A DNA stretch of 38,709 nucleotides. Origin: Acidobacteriota bacterium (GTDB lineage Bacteria; Acidobacteriota; JAAYUB01). Under the pieces are notes generated by a model. The model did no database searches. It had not been told where the DNA came from and was given only the letters and a program-made list of their open reading frames with translations. Shown here in pieces: positions 17,548-25,440 of this stretch. The position numbers and the translations under genes were made by a program. The stretch covers positions 1-38,709 of the forward strand of contig JAAYUB010000030.1 of NCBI GenBank assembly GCA_012517875.1, given 5' to 3'. The stretch's first letter is position 1, and the number at the start of each line of letters is the position of its first letter.

Positions 17548-18912
17548 ATGGCTCGCGTATGCGTCGTCTGCATTCTGATCGTCTGGTGCTGCCAGGCGGC
17601 TTGCCCGGCGGCTTGCCCGGCCGCTGAAACCGGTCAACTGGAGCGACTTCGCCAGGACAACGATGCGCTCCGCCAGCGGGTGGAGACACTGGAGCGGTCT
17701 CTCGCGGAGACGCGTGCCATTGTGGTTCGCCTGACCGAAGCCGTCGCGTTGACCGTTGCGGAGCAAGCGGCGCCGGCGGCCGCCCCGGCCGCGTCCGCAC
17801 CGCCTGCCGCGCCTCTTACGGTCGAGAGCCTGGCGCCCCCGCCCCCGCCACGCCTCCAGATCTACGGCAACGTCGAACTGGATTTCGCCTGGGACTTGGA
17901 CCGGAATCAACTGGGCGAACCGGAACCCGACCCGCTGGAGAACACCACCTTCGATCTCTCCCCGCGGCCCAGCCGTCTGGGCGCCCGGTTCCACCTGCCG
18001 GGGCCGGCCGGCAGCGCCGTTACAGGCCGGGTGGAGACCGATTTCGTGACCGCCTCCGGCACCGAGAACTCGCCCAACCTGCGCCTGCGCCACGCCTACA
18101 CGGAAATCGCCTGGGCGGACAGCGGCTTCAGCCTGCTCGGCGGGCAGACCGACGACATCATCGCGCCGCTCCAGACCGACACCATCGATTACCCCGCCGA
18201 GCTATGGCCCGGCGACGTCGGCTACCGTCGGCCCATCCTGCGCGTCTGCCAGACGTTCGGATCGGACTCCACCCGCCGGTTCACGCTGGAAGGGGCCGTG
18301 GCCAAGGTCACCGGCCTGATCGAAGACAACCCAGCCGCCCCGGTGGCATCCACAGTCCGAATGCCCGCCGTCCAGGCCCGCGCGGCCGGCACGTGGCCGC
18401 TGTTCGGCGGCCACGGTTCCACGTTCGGCGTGTGGGGACACTTTGGAAGCAAGAATTACCATCTCAATCCCGCCGGCGACCAGGTGCAGCTGACCTCCTG
18501 GTCTGTGGGCATGGACGCGGATATCTGGCTGACGCCGCAGCTCGAGATCATGAGCGAGTTCTGGCGCGGCGTCACCATGGACACCTACTACTGGGCGGAC
18601 CAGATCGAAGTGCTTCCTGGCGGCTCGGCCTACCGGAGCGTGGACAGCATGGGCGGTTGGGCCACCCTGACCTGGCGGCAGTCGCCGGCGCTGCGATTCA
18701 ACCTGGGCGCCGGTTTCCACGACCCCGCCGACCACAAGCTGGACGGCGCGGAAGAATTCACGCATATCGTGAGTTACTTCGGCAATTTCTTCTACGACTT
18801 CGACGATCACTGGGAAGTGGGGCTGGAATTCTCCTGGTGGCATGCCGCCCAGCTCGACGGCTCCGATCACAGCAAACGCCGGTTCGGCGGCACCTTCCTG
18901 TACCGATTCTGA
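17548..18912 (+). CDS. Outer-membrane porin with N-terminal coiled coil (DcaP-like)
   Basis: The 454-residue product has a signal peptide (MARVCVVCILIVWCCQA), a heptad-type coiled coil (about 30-75, LERLRQDNDALRQRVETLE), a Pro/Ala-rich linker, and then a beta-barrel domain beginning RLQIYGNVELDF with alternating aromatic/polar strands. The last residue is Phe in GGTFLYRF, the usual outer-membrane insertion signal. The coiled coil, linker and barrel order resembles DcaP-type trimeric porins, which take up organic anions; the substrate is unknown. The start is fixed by GAGGAGG just before ATG; the frame is open upstream but without a good start. The gene converges with the TlpA-like gene over a shared hairpin. 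Confidence 0.8.
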   Translation: MARVCVVCILIVWCCQAACPAACPAAETGQLERLRQDNDALRQRVETLERSLAETRAIVVRLTEAVALTVAEQAAPAAAPAASAPPAAPLTVESLAPPPPPRLQIYGNVELDFAWDLDRNQLGEPEPDPLENTTFDLSPRPSRLGARFHLPGPAGSAVTGRVETDFVTASGTENSPNLRLRHAYTEIAWADSGFSLLGGQTDDIIAPLQTDTIDYPAELWPGDVGYRRPILRVCQTFGSDSTRRFTLEGAVAKVTGLIEDNPAAPVASTVRMPAVQARAAGTWPLFGGHGSTFGVWGHFGSKNYHLNPAGDQVQLTSWSVGMDADIWLTPQLEIMSEFWRGVTMDTYYWADQIEVLPGGSAYRSVDSMGGWATLTWRQSPALRFNLGAGFHDPADHKLDGAEEFTHIVSYFGNFFYDFDDHWEVGLEFSWWHAAQLDGSDHSKRRFGGTFLYRF

Positions 18913-18920
18913 GTCCGGTT

Positions 18921-18964
18921 CAAAACAGAAAGCTCCGGTGGAGCGCTGGAGCGCCCCACCGGAG
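18921..18964 (-). terminator. Intrinsic terminator of the TlpA-like gene, possibly bidirectional
   Basis: CTCCGGTGG (18933-18941) pairs with CCACCGGAG (18956-18964), extended by an inner GCGC/GCGC stem. On the minus strand the hairpin is followed by CTTTCTGTTTTG, a T-rich tail, 26 bases after the stop at 18991. The plus-strand side lacks a T-run, so termination of the porin transcript is uncertain. Confidence 0.65.
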
Positions 18965-18990
18965 AACAACAGGCGATGGCAACGAGTGCC

Positions 18991-20043
18991 TCAGTCAGCG
19001 GCCAGGAGTTTCTTGATCTGAGCGACCAGGGCCTCCTCGGAGCCGGAGCCCACCTTGATATCGGCGATGCGGCCCTGCTTGTCGATGACGACGAGCGTGG
19101 GGATCCCGCTGATGCCGTACTTCTTGAATTCATCCCCTTTGTCGGAGACGGCGATGGGATAGGTGATCTGGAACCGGCCCAGGAACTCCTGAATCAGGGC
19201 GCGCTCCTGTTCCGGCGGCACCGGCCCCTTGTTCTCCCGCTCGTCGCGGTAGTTGCCGTACAGCTTGGTGAAGCCGATGATCACCAGCCCCTGATCTTTG
19301 AGTTCATTGTAGGCCTTGACCAGGTTCGGGATGACGGCGCGGCAGGGGGGGCACCACGTGGCCCAGAAGTCGACGAGCACCACCTTACCCTTGAGCGCCT
19401 CGAGGGTGAGCGACTCGCCATTGAACCATTTCTCGGCGGCGATCGCCGGCGCGGGCTGCCCCAGCATGTCGAGCTGTTGCAGCGCCGATGTCACGCGGTC
19501 CTTGCCGGGGGCGTCGGGCAGGGCCAGGTACTTTTGCCCATAGGCTTTCCGATCCGCCGGGTTGTCCGCGGACATGGCGAAGAGCATCCACAATTCATAC
19601 AGCTCGCTGTTCTTCGGCAGGCGCTCCTCGACGGACTTGAAAAGGGTCAGCGCCTCGGCGGTCTTGTCCGTCATGAGCAGCAGCCCCACCTTGAGCAGGG
19701 CGGCGGCATCATGTAGCGGGGATCTGGCGGCGATCAGCGCGTACACCTTCGCCATGGCGTCGGGGATCCGGTCCAGATCGGCCAGAATCTTGCCGCGCGT
19801 CAGCTCCAACTCGTCGCTGGACGGATCCGCGGCATGCTTCTGGAGCAAGGCTTCCAAGTCGGCGGTGCGGGCCTTCATCATTTCCTGGAACGCTTCCCGG
19901 CTCTTGATGGTGGGCAGCTTTTCCTCGTACTGTTTCTGCAACGCGTCGTATTCCTGGTTCAGGGTCGCGGCCGTCTCCGCAGGTGCGGCGCCAAGCGCCG
20001 CCGTTCCGAGCAGCAGGGTCACAATGATCAACAAGTGTTTCAT
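18991..20043 (-). CDS. TlpA-family thioredoxin-like protein with helical N-terminal domain
   Basis: The 350-residue secreted protein has a signal peptide (MKHLLIIVTLLLGTAALGAA), a helical region of about 170 residues (coiled coil near 25-70, then repeated short helices), and a C-terminal thioredoxin fold of the TlpA/AhpC type. FWATWCPPC (C231, C234) is the redox site, and GIPTLVVIDKQG supplies the cis-proline loop. It likely reduces or exchanges disulfides in the periplasm, or acts as a peroxide-linked thiol enzyme; no partner such as CcdA is adjacent. The start at 20043 has GAGG eight bases upstream and begins the signal peptide directly. It ends before the shared hairpin at 18921-18964. Confidence 0.88.
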   Translation of the reverse strand: MKHLLIIVTLLLGTAALGAAPAETAATLNQEYDALQKQYEEKLPTIKSREAFQEMMKARTADLEALLQKHAADPSSDELELTRGKILADLDRIPDAMAKVYALIAARSPLHDAAALLKVGLLLMTDKTAEALTLFKSVEERLPKNSELYELWMLFAMSADNPADRKAYGQKYLALPDAPGKDRVTSALQQLDMLGQPAPAIAAEKWFNGESLTLEALKGKVVLVDFWATWCPPCRAVIPNLVKAYNELKDQGLVIIGFTKLYGNYRDERENKGPVPPEQERALIQEFLGRFQITYPIAVSDKGDEFKKYGISGIPTLVVIDKQGRIADIKVGSGSEEALVAQIKKLLAAD

Positions 20044-20100
20044 GCGCTCAACCTCATCGTGGAATGTGCCGAATCGCCCCGGACGACGGGCGCGAAAGAT

Positions 20101-20130
20101 CATTTACGTGATTTCGGACCCGAAGTTCAA
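20101..20130 (-). promoter_or_regulatory. Possible promoter of the TlpA-like gene
   Basis: TTGAAC (20130-20125) and TAAATG (20106-20101) on the minus strand are 18 bases apart, 58 bases before the start codon. The -10 match is poor, so confidence is low. Confidence 0.3.
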
Positions 20131-20173
20131 GTTATTTATGATTCCGCCAACGGTGTCGGGTTTCGGTTCCGGG

Positions 20174-21571
20174 TTAATGGCTGGTTTGTCCCATCGATGT
20201 GCCGGCGGTGCCGCCATCGGGAGACCGCCGGCGGAACCAGAAGTACACGGGCACCCCGGCCGCCAGCGTGAGCAGCCCGATGCCCGATTCCAGAGGCCGT
20301 TCACCGAAGGCGAGGGCCAGTGTCGCCAGCGCAGCGAGGATGTAAGCCGCCGGCACCACCGGATGGCCAGGCACGCGGGCCTCCGCCACCCCCTGCCGGC
20401 GCAGTTTGAACACGCCGGCCACCGCCAGGATGGGAAAAATACCCAGACAGAAGCCCATGTAGGTGAGGATCTGGTCGAAGGTGCCCAGCAGCGCCATCGC
20501 CGCCGCCACGAGACTCTGGAGGAGGATGGCGCGGTCGGGCACGCCGCGACGCGGATGGACCGCCGCGGCGAAGCGGAAGAAACAGCCGTCGCGAGCCATG
20601 GCATAGTACACGCGCGGGCCGAGGATGATGTAGGCGCTGAGCGATGAGAACAGGGCGAACGCCACCATCACGGATAGGGCCGCTTCGAATTCCGCGCCGA
20701 ACAGACGGCCGGCCGCGAGCCCGGCCACGGCGATCTTGCCGGATATGTCGCCCGGCGGCAGCGCGTAGAGATAGAACAGGTTCAGCGCCAGGTACGTGAG
20801 GATCACCGCCAGGGTGCCGCTCACAAGGGCCCGGGGCATGGTCCGCCTCGGATCGCGGATCTCGGATCCGATGTACGCGGCCGCGTTCCAGCCGCTGTAG
20901 GCGAAGCCAATCCACATCAGGGCCAGTCCCATGGTCATCCAGCTTCCGAGTCCCGATCGGAGCGGCGCCCCCTGCCCCAGGTGCGCCCAGTCGCCGCGCC
21001 CGACGGCCAATCCGGCCACCACCAGGCCCATGATGAGTAGCACCTTCAACACGGTGAGGCCGTTCTGAATCCGCGCGCCCAGTTCCAGTCCCCGCATGTG
21101 AATGATGGTGAACAGCAGGATCACCCCGATGGCGTAAAGCCGGGGCAGCGCCGCGACCTCCGTCGCCGCCGGCAACAGCCCCCAGTGGAGCAGGTTCGGA
21201 AAGGCCTGGGTCAGGTAGGCGGTGAAGCCGATGGCCGAGGCGGCGATGGGTGCCGAAAAGCCGGCGAAGAATGAAATCCAGCCGCTCAGGAAGCCGAGGA
21301 CCGGATGGAACAGGCGCGAGAGAAATACGTACTCGCCCCCCGCCCGCGGGATGGCCGCACCGAGCGCCCCGTAGCAGAGGGCGCCGCAGAGGGCGATCGC
21401 GCCGCCCACCGCCCAGAGAATCAGCATCAGCCGGGGATCACCCAGATCCTTGAGCAGCAGGCCGGAGGTGGTGAATATCCCCGCCCCGATCATGTTGGCG
21501 ATGACGATGCTGGTGACGGAAAAGAGTCCCAGCTGGCGGCGCAATCCGTTCTCCGACGGCAGCGATCCCAT
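20174..21571 (-). CDS. APC-family amino-acid permease
   Basis: The 465-residue protein has about twelve hydrophobic helices. It opens with the family-typical SVTSIVIANMIGAGIF, whose GAGIF loop binds the amino-acid backbone in APC transporters, and continues with PRAGGEYVFLSR and FAYSGWNAAAYIGSEIRDP. These match inner-membrane amino-acid/polyamine permeases; the substrate cannot be told. The start ATG has a distant GGGAG site. The 255-base gap to the divergent gene at 21827 carries at least one likely promoter. A serine dehydratase and a cyclodeaminase-family gene lie beyond it, so the imported amino acid may feed them; that is inference. Confidence 0.9.
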   Translation of the reverse strand: MGSLPSENGLRRQLGLFSVTSIVIANMIGAGIFTTSGLLLKDLGDPRLMLILWAVGGAIALCGALCYGALGAAIPRAGGEYVFLSRLFHPVLGFLSGWISFFAGFSAPIAASAIGFTAYLTQAFPNLLHWGLLPAATEVAALPRLYAIGVILLFTIIHMRGLELGARIQNGLTVLKVLLIMGLVVAGLAVGRGDWAHLGQGAPLRSGLGSWMTMGLALMWIGFAYSGWNAAAYIGSEIRDPRRTMPRALVSGTLAVILTYLALNLFYLYALPPGDISGKIAVAGLAAGRLFGAEFEAALSVMVAFALFSSLSAYIILGPRVYYAMARDGCFFRFAAAVHPRRGVPDRAILLQSLVAAAMALLGTFDQILTYMGFCLGIFPILAVAGVFKLRRQGVAEARVPGHPVVPAAYILAALATLALAFGERPLESGIGLLTLAAGVPVYFWFRRRSPDGGTAGTSMGQTSH

Positions 21572-21758
21572 GACAGGGGGTCTCCCGGGCCGGCGAGTCT
21601 TCCGTACTGCGAGACTATACGGGCGTTTGAGTCGGAATGTTCCACAAGGATCCGCACGTTGGGTCCGACCGGATCGGCGGCTGCCTGGACACTGATGCGA
21701 ATTTCAGCCGGACGCATCCGGGGGATCGGCGTCGCTCCGTCACGCGCGCAGGCAAAGC

Positions 21759-21787
21759 TTGCCCGACAGCCGCGAATCATCTAACAT
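21759..21787 (+). promoter_or_regulatory. Likely promoter of the BamE-tail gene and the genes after it
   Basis: TTGCCC (21759-21764) and TAACAT (21782-21787) are 17 bases apart and 40 bases before the ATG at 21827. Each box matches four of six consensus bases. Confidence 0.45.
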
Positions 21788-21826
21788 GGATTTGCTGAGT
21801 TGTGAATTTCAACGGAGGTGGGTCAC

Positions 21827-22747
21827 ATGAACCGATGGCTGACCGTTGCCGCAATCGCCGCGGCCTTGACTGCCGGCGTGGCCGCGCAGAGCGAAGCCAC
21901 GCTCAAGCAGTATTTCGAAGGCCGGAAGGTGGTGGTGAAAATCAACCTGCCGGCGACGAAGGACGGCGCCGACGTGGACGTGTTTCCCACCGGCCGGGTG
22001 CAGATGGATTACAAGAGCTACGGCAACCGGTTGAAGACGTTCGGAGTGGCCCTCCGTGACGGCGATTCGGTCTTGGTCACGCTGATCAAGGTGAAGAAGA
22101 ACCAGATCGAATTTCAGCTCGGCGGCGGCGGTTACGGCACCGCCGGCGACGAGACCGACACCAGCGTCCATTTCACGCCCGCGACCAAGTCCACCCGCGA
22201 GCAGGATCTGGAGAAGCAGTTGGACGCCGAGAAGGATCCGCGGCGCGCCCGGGTGATCAAGGACGAGTTGGACACCCTGCGCTGGCAGCGCGAGCGCGAT
22301 GACGACCGCCGCCGTCACCAGGCCGAAGCGGAAGCGGCGGTCCGCGTCGAGCGGATCCAGGAGAAGCGGCTGGCGGGCGGCTCCCGTTTCAACCTGTACT
22401 ACGGCGACCGGCTCTCGTCCGACGACATGAAGCCGGAGCGTGTCGTTGCCGCCCTGTCCCAGTTCCTGAGCTTCCCGTGGCTGGAAGAGCCGGCGGCGCC
22501 GGAAGCAGCGCCCGCCGCGCCGTCTGTGGGATCCGCCCGCACACCGCCGGCCGACCCGGTCCAGTCTTTGCGCAAGGGCCTCACCCGGACCGACGTGGAG
22601 GCGCTGCTCGGCAGCCCCCGTTCCATGAACGAAACCATGGAAGGCGGCCTGAAACTGCTTCACTGCGTCTATGAAAAGGGCGACAACCGTGTCGAGGCGG
22701 TGTTCACCGAGGATGTACTCATCCGGTACACCATCTCGTCGCGTTGA
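21827..22747 (+). CDS. Secreted protein with a BamE/SmpA-like C-terminal domain
   Basis: I do not recognise the whole protein. It is 306 residues with a signal peptide (MNRWLTVAAIAAALTAGVAAQ) and no lipobox cysteine. A beta-rich stretch (about 25-110) is followed by a charged helical region (about 125-180, rich in Arg, Glu and Lys) and a Pro/Ala linker. The last 60 residues (LRKGLTRTDVEALLGSP...VFTEDVLIRY) look like the small SmpA/BamE fold, where a GxT..(V/A)...LG.P motif is typical; this is a fold guess. GGAGGTG seven bases upstream sets the start at 21827. Only 31 bases separate it from the serine dehydratase, so they may share a transcript. Confidence 0.7.
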   Translation: MNRWLTVAAIAAALTAGVAAQSEATLKQYFEGRKVVVKINLPATKDGADVDVFPTGRVQMDYKSYGNRLKTFGVALRDGDSVLVTLIKVKKNQIEFQLGGGGYGTAGDETDTSVHFTPATKSTREQDLEKQLDAEKDPRRARVIKDELDTLRWQRERDDDRRRHQAEAEAAVRVERIQEKRLAGGSRFNLYYGDRLSSDDMKPERVVAALSQFLSFPWLEEPAAPEAAPAAPSVGSARTPPADPVQSLRKGLTRTDVEALLGSPRSMNETMEGGLKLLHCVYEKGDNRVEAVFTEDVLIRYTISSR

Positions 22748-22778
22748 CGGCTTCGCGACAGCAGGAGCGCACCGCTCA

Positions 22779-24329
22779 ATGCCCGCCGTCAGCATCCTCA
22801 ACGATGTGCTGGGTCCGGTCATGCGAGGGCCGTCCAGCTCCCACACCGCCGGCTCCCACCGGATCGGCCGACTGGCGGCGGCGCTGCTGGGCGAGCCGGT
22901 CCGACGGGTCCGTGTTGCCTTCGACCCGGCTGGCTCCTACAGCCAGGTGTACCGGGAGCAGGGTGTGGACCTGGCTTTGGCGGCGGCGCTCCTGGGCTGG
23001 GAGCTGACCGCAGAGCGCTTCGATGACGCGCTGGCTGCGGCGCAGGCGGAGGGGATCGACCTGGCATTCACCGTGGAACCTCTTGTCGAAGCGGATCACC
23101 CGAACACGATCGACATCGTGCTGGAGGGTGTCGCCGGCGGCTTGCTGTCGGCCCGGGCCCGTTCCACCGGGGGCGGCTCCATATCCCTGGATCGCCTGGG
23201 CGGCTGGCCGGTAGCCCTGGACGGCACCGCCGGCGAACTGCTCGTCGAGGCCGAGGCTGTAGGCATCGAGGGCCTGATCGACATTCTCTCCCGCCTGCCG
23301 GGCCGTCGGGAACCGTTGCACCGGCAACAAGCGGGCAGCCTGTGTTTGCTCCACGTGCGCCTCGACGATCCGCCCTCGGATGCAGCCACCGCTCGCCTGC
23401 AGATCGTCCAGGGCGTCCGGCGGATCTGGTCGACTCCTCCGCTATACCCGGTGATCCGGGGTGAACCCATGTTCCGTTCGGCCGCGGACCTGTGCCGGCT
23501 GGCGGACGAGCATGGGCTGTCCGTGGGCCGACTGGCGCTGGCATCCGAGGCGCGGCTGCTCGGCTGGAGCGAAGCGAAAACTCAGGCCGAGATGTCGGCG
23601 CGCCTGGAAGTGATGCGCGCCGCCGTGCGTGACGGTCTGGCCCGGGACACTCACCCGATGCGGCTGCTGGAGTCGTCGGCGGGTGCAGTGTACCGGGCCG
23701 ATGCGGCCGGTCGGCTCTTCACCGGCGGGCTGCCCGCCCGGGCGGCCGCCCGGGCCCTGGCGGCGATGCATGTGACCAGCGGTGGCGGGGTGGTCTGCGC
23801 GGCACCCACCGGCGGATCGGCCGGAGTGCTGCCGGCGGTCGCGGTCACCCTGGCCGAAGAGCTCGGCCAGAGCGACGATGCGGTGGTCCAGGCGCTGTTC
23901 GCCGCCGGCGCCGTGGGCGCGATCCTGGCCGAACGGGCCACCTTCGCCGCCGAGGTGGCCGGCTGCCAGGTGGAGATCGGCGCCGCCGGCGCCATGGCCG
24001 CCGCGGCGGTGGTGGCGGCCGCCGGCGGATCCGCCCGTCAAGTCGCCGACGCTGCCGCCATCGCTTTCCAGAACACCATGGGCTCTGTCTGCGACCTGGT
24101 CCAGGGGATGGTGGAAATCCCCTGTCACACCCGCAATGCGGCAGCCGCCGCGTCGGCGTTCGTCATGGCCGACCTGGTCCTGGGCGGTTATGCCAATCCC
24201 GTGCCCCTCGACGAGACCATCGACGCCGTCTATGCCACGGGTCGGATGCTGCCGCCGGAGCTGCGCTGCACCGCCCGCGGCGGTCTGGCCGCGACACCGA
24301 GCGCCCGTTCTCTGCGCCGGCGGCGCTGA
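22779..24329 (+). CDS. sdaA: L-serine ammonia-lyase, iron-sulfur dependent, single chain
   Basis: The 516-residue protein joins both parts of iron-sulfur L-serine dehydratases (EC 4.3.1.17). The N-terminal beta part holds MRGPSSSHTAGSHR, and the C-terminal alpha part holds APTGGSAGVLPA. Three conserved cysteines that hold the [4Fe-4S] cluster are visible, in the contexts AGCQVE, IPCHTRN and LRCTARGG. It converts serine to pyruvate and ammonia in the cytoplasm. The ATG is preceded by AGGAG at about 12 bases, a longer than usual spacing. It follows the BamE-tail gene by 31 bases and precedes the cyclodeaminase-family gene by 36, so a small operon is likely. Confidence 0.92.
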   Translation: MPAVSILNDVLGPVMRGPSSSHTAGSHRIGRLAAALLGEPVRRVRVAFDPAGSYSQVYREQGVDLALAAALLGWELTAERFDDALAAAQAEGIDLAFTVEPLVEADHPNTIDIVLEGVAGGLLSARARSTGGGSISLDRLGGWPVALDGTAGELLVEAEAVGIEGLIDILSRLPGRREPLHRQQAGSLCLLHVRLDDPPSDAATARLQIVQGVRRIWSTPPLYPVIRGEPMFRSAADLCRLADEHGLSVGRLALASEARLLGWSEAKTQAEMSARLEVMRAAVRDGLARDTHPMRLLESSAGAVYRADAAGRLFTGGLPARAAARALAAMHVTSGGGVVCAAPTGGSAGVLPAVAVTLAEELGQSDDAVVQALFAAGAVGAILAERATFAAEVAGCQVEIGAAGAMAAAAVVAAAGGSARQVADAAAIAFQNTMGSVCDLVQGMVEIPCHTRNAAAAASAFVMADLVLGGYANPVPLDETIDAVYATGRMLPPELRCTARGGLAATPSARSLRRRR

Positions 24330-24365
24330 GCGCCCGCCGGCCATCCTTGACCGCGAGGCACCCGA

Positions 24366-25358
24366 ATGGCATCCCCAACGCTTCTCTTCCTCTCCGCCGC
24401 TGACGTCCGGCGGGCCTTGTCCATGCCGGCGGCCATCACCGCGGTGACCGACGCCTTCGTCCGGTCGTCGGCCGGCGGGGCGTTGGCGCCGCCGCGTCTC
24501 CACCTGGCGTTGCCGCCTCGCGACCGGACGGTGCTGGTGATGCCGGCCTGGCTGTCGGGCTCCGACACATTGTCGGTCAAGGTGATCGCGTTGTATGGAG
24601 ATAACCCGTCCCGGGGCATACCCTTGGTCCATGCGCTGGTCCTGGTGCTCGATGCGGAGACAGGCCGCCCCCGGGCCGTGATGGACGGCGGCGCGCTCAC
24701 CGCCCTGCGCACCGGCGCTGCGTCTGGCGCCGCCACCGCCCGGCTGGCCCGCGCCGAGGCGGACACAGCGGCGATCATCGGTGCCGGTCGCCAAGGCCGG
24801 GCGCAGCTGGAGGCGTTGTGCGCGGTCCGCTCCATCCGCTGCGCGACGGTGTACGACCCGAACGGGGATGCAGCCGCCGCGTTCGCTGCGGAGGCTTCGG
24901 CGACGTTTGGCATCCCGGTCGCCCCGGCGCGTTCAGCGGATGAGGCTGTTGCCGCCGCCGGTATCGTGTGCACCGCCACCCCGTCCGGCACTCCCGTGTT
25001 CAACGACGCCGCCGTCCGGCCCGGCACGCACATCAACGCGGTGGGCGCTTACACCCCTGACCGGCGTGAGATTCCCGGCGCCACCGTGGCCCGGGCCCGC
25101 CTGGCAGTGGACAGCCGTGCCGCATGTCTTGAGGAAGCAGGCGACCTGCTGCTCCCCTTGAACGAGGGGCTCATCGGCCCGCCCGACACCTGGGCGGAAC
25201 TGGGCGAGATCGCCGCCGGCAACCGCCCCGGCCGCCGGTCGGCGGATGAGATCACCTTGTTCAAGTCGGTGGGGCTGGCCGTCCAGGACGCGGCGGCGGC
25301 GGCCGCCGCCTTGCGCACGGCCGAATCCCTGGGGCTCGGCACTCGGATTGAGCTTTGA
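24366..25358 (+). CDS. Ornithine cyclodeaminase / mu-crystallin family enzyme
   Basis: The 330-residue cytoplasmic enzyme has the typical family layout. An N-terminal substrate half carries a KVI.LYGDNPSRGIP motif and the GGALTALRTGAASG segment; a Rossmann half carries the NAD-binding loop IGAGRQGRAQLEAL; then CTATPSGTPVF and GTHINAVGAYTPDRREI. Members convert ornithine to proline, or reduce or deaminate other amino acids (alanine dehydrogenase, ketimine reductase), so the substrate is unsure. GAGG lies eight bases upstream of the ATG. The serine dehydratase 36 bases upstream argues for amino-acid breakdown. Confidence 0.88.
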   Translation: MASPTLLFLSAADVRRALSMPAAITAVTDAFVRSSAGGALAPPRLHLALPPRDRTVLVMPAWLSGSDTLSVKVIALYGDNPSRGIPLVHALVLVLDAETGRPRAVMDGGALTALRTGAASGAATARLARAEADTAAIIGAGRQGRAQLEALCAVRSIRCATVYDPNGDAAAAFAAEASATFGIPVAPARSADEAVAAAGIVCTATPSGTPVFNDAAVRPGTHINAVGAYTPDRREIPGATVARARLAVDSRAACLEEAGDLLLPLNEGLIGPPDTWAELGEIAAGNRPGRRSADEITLFKSVGLAVQDAAAAAAALRTAESLGLGTRIEL

Positions 25359-25378
25359 GTGGGCGTGCGCCCCGACGG

Positions 25379-25408
25379 TTGGATGGAGGCCGGCGCGCAT
25401 GGTACACT
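25379..25408 (+). promoter_or_regulatory. Weak candidate promoter of the Ser/Thr kinase gene
   Basis: TTGGAT (25379-25384) and TACACT (25403-25408) are 18 bases apart, 32 bases before the kinase ATG. Both boxes are imperfect. Confidence 0.3.
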
Positions 25409-25440
25409 GATTCCAACACATTCTTGTCGCAGACGAGACA

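Noticed and set aside
23442-24794. 450-codon minus-strand frame across the serine dehydratase and cyclodeaminase genes
   Set aside because: It spans two well-supported plus-strand genes and their gap and has no family features.
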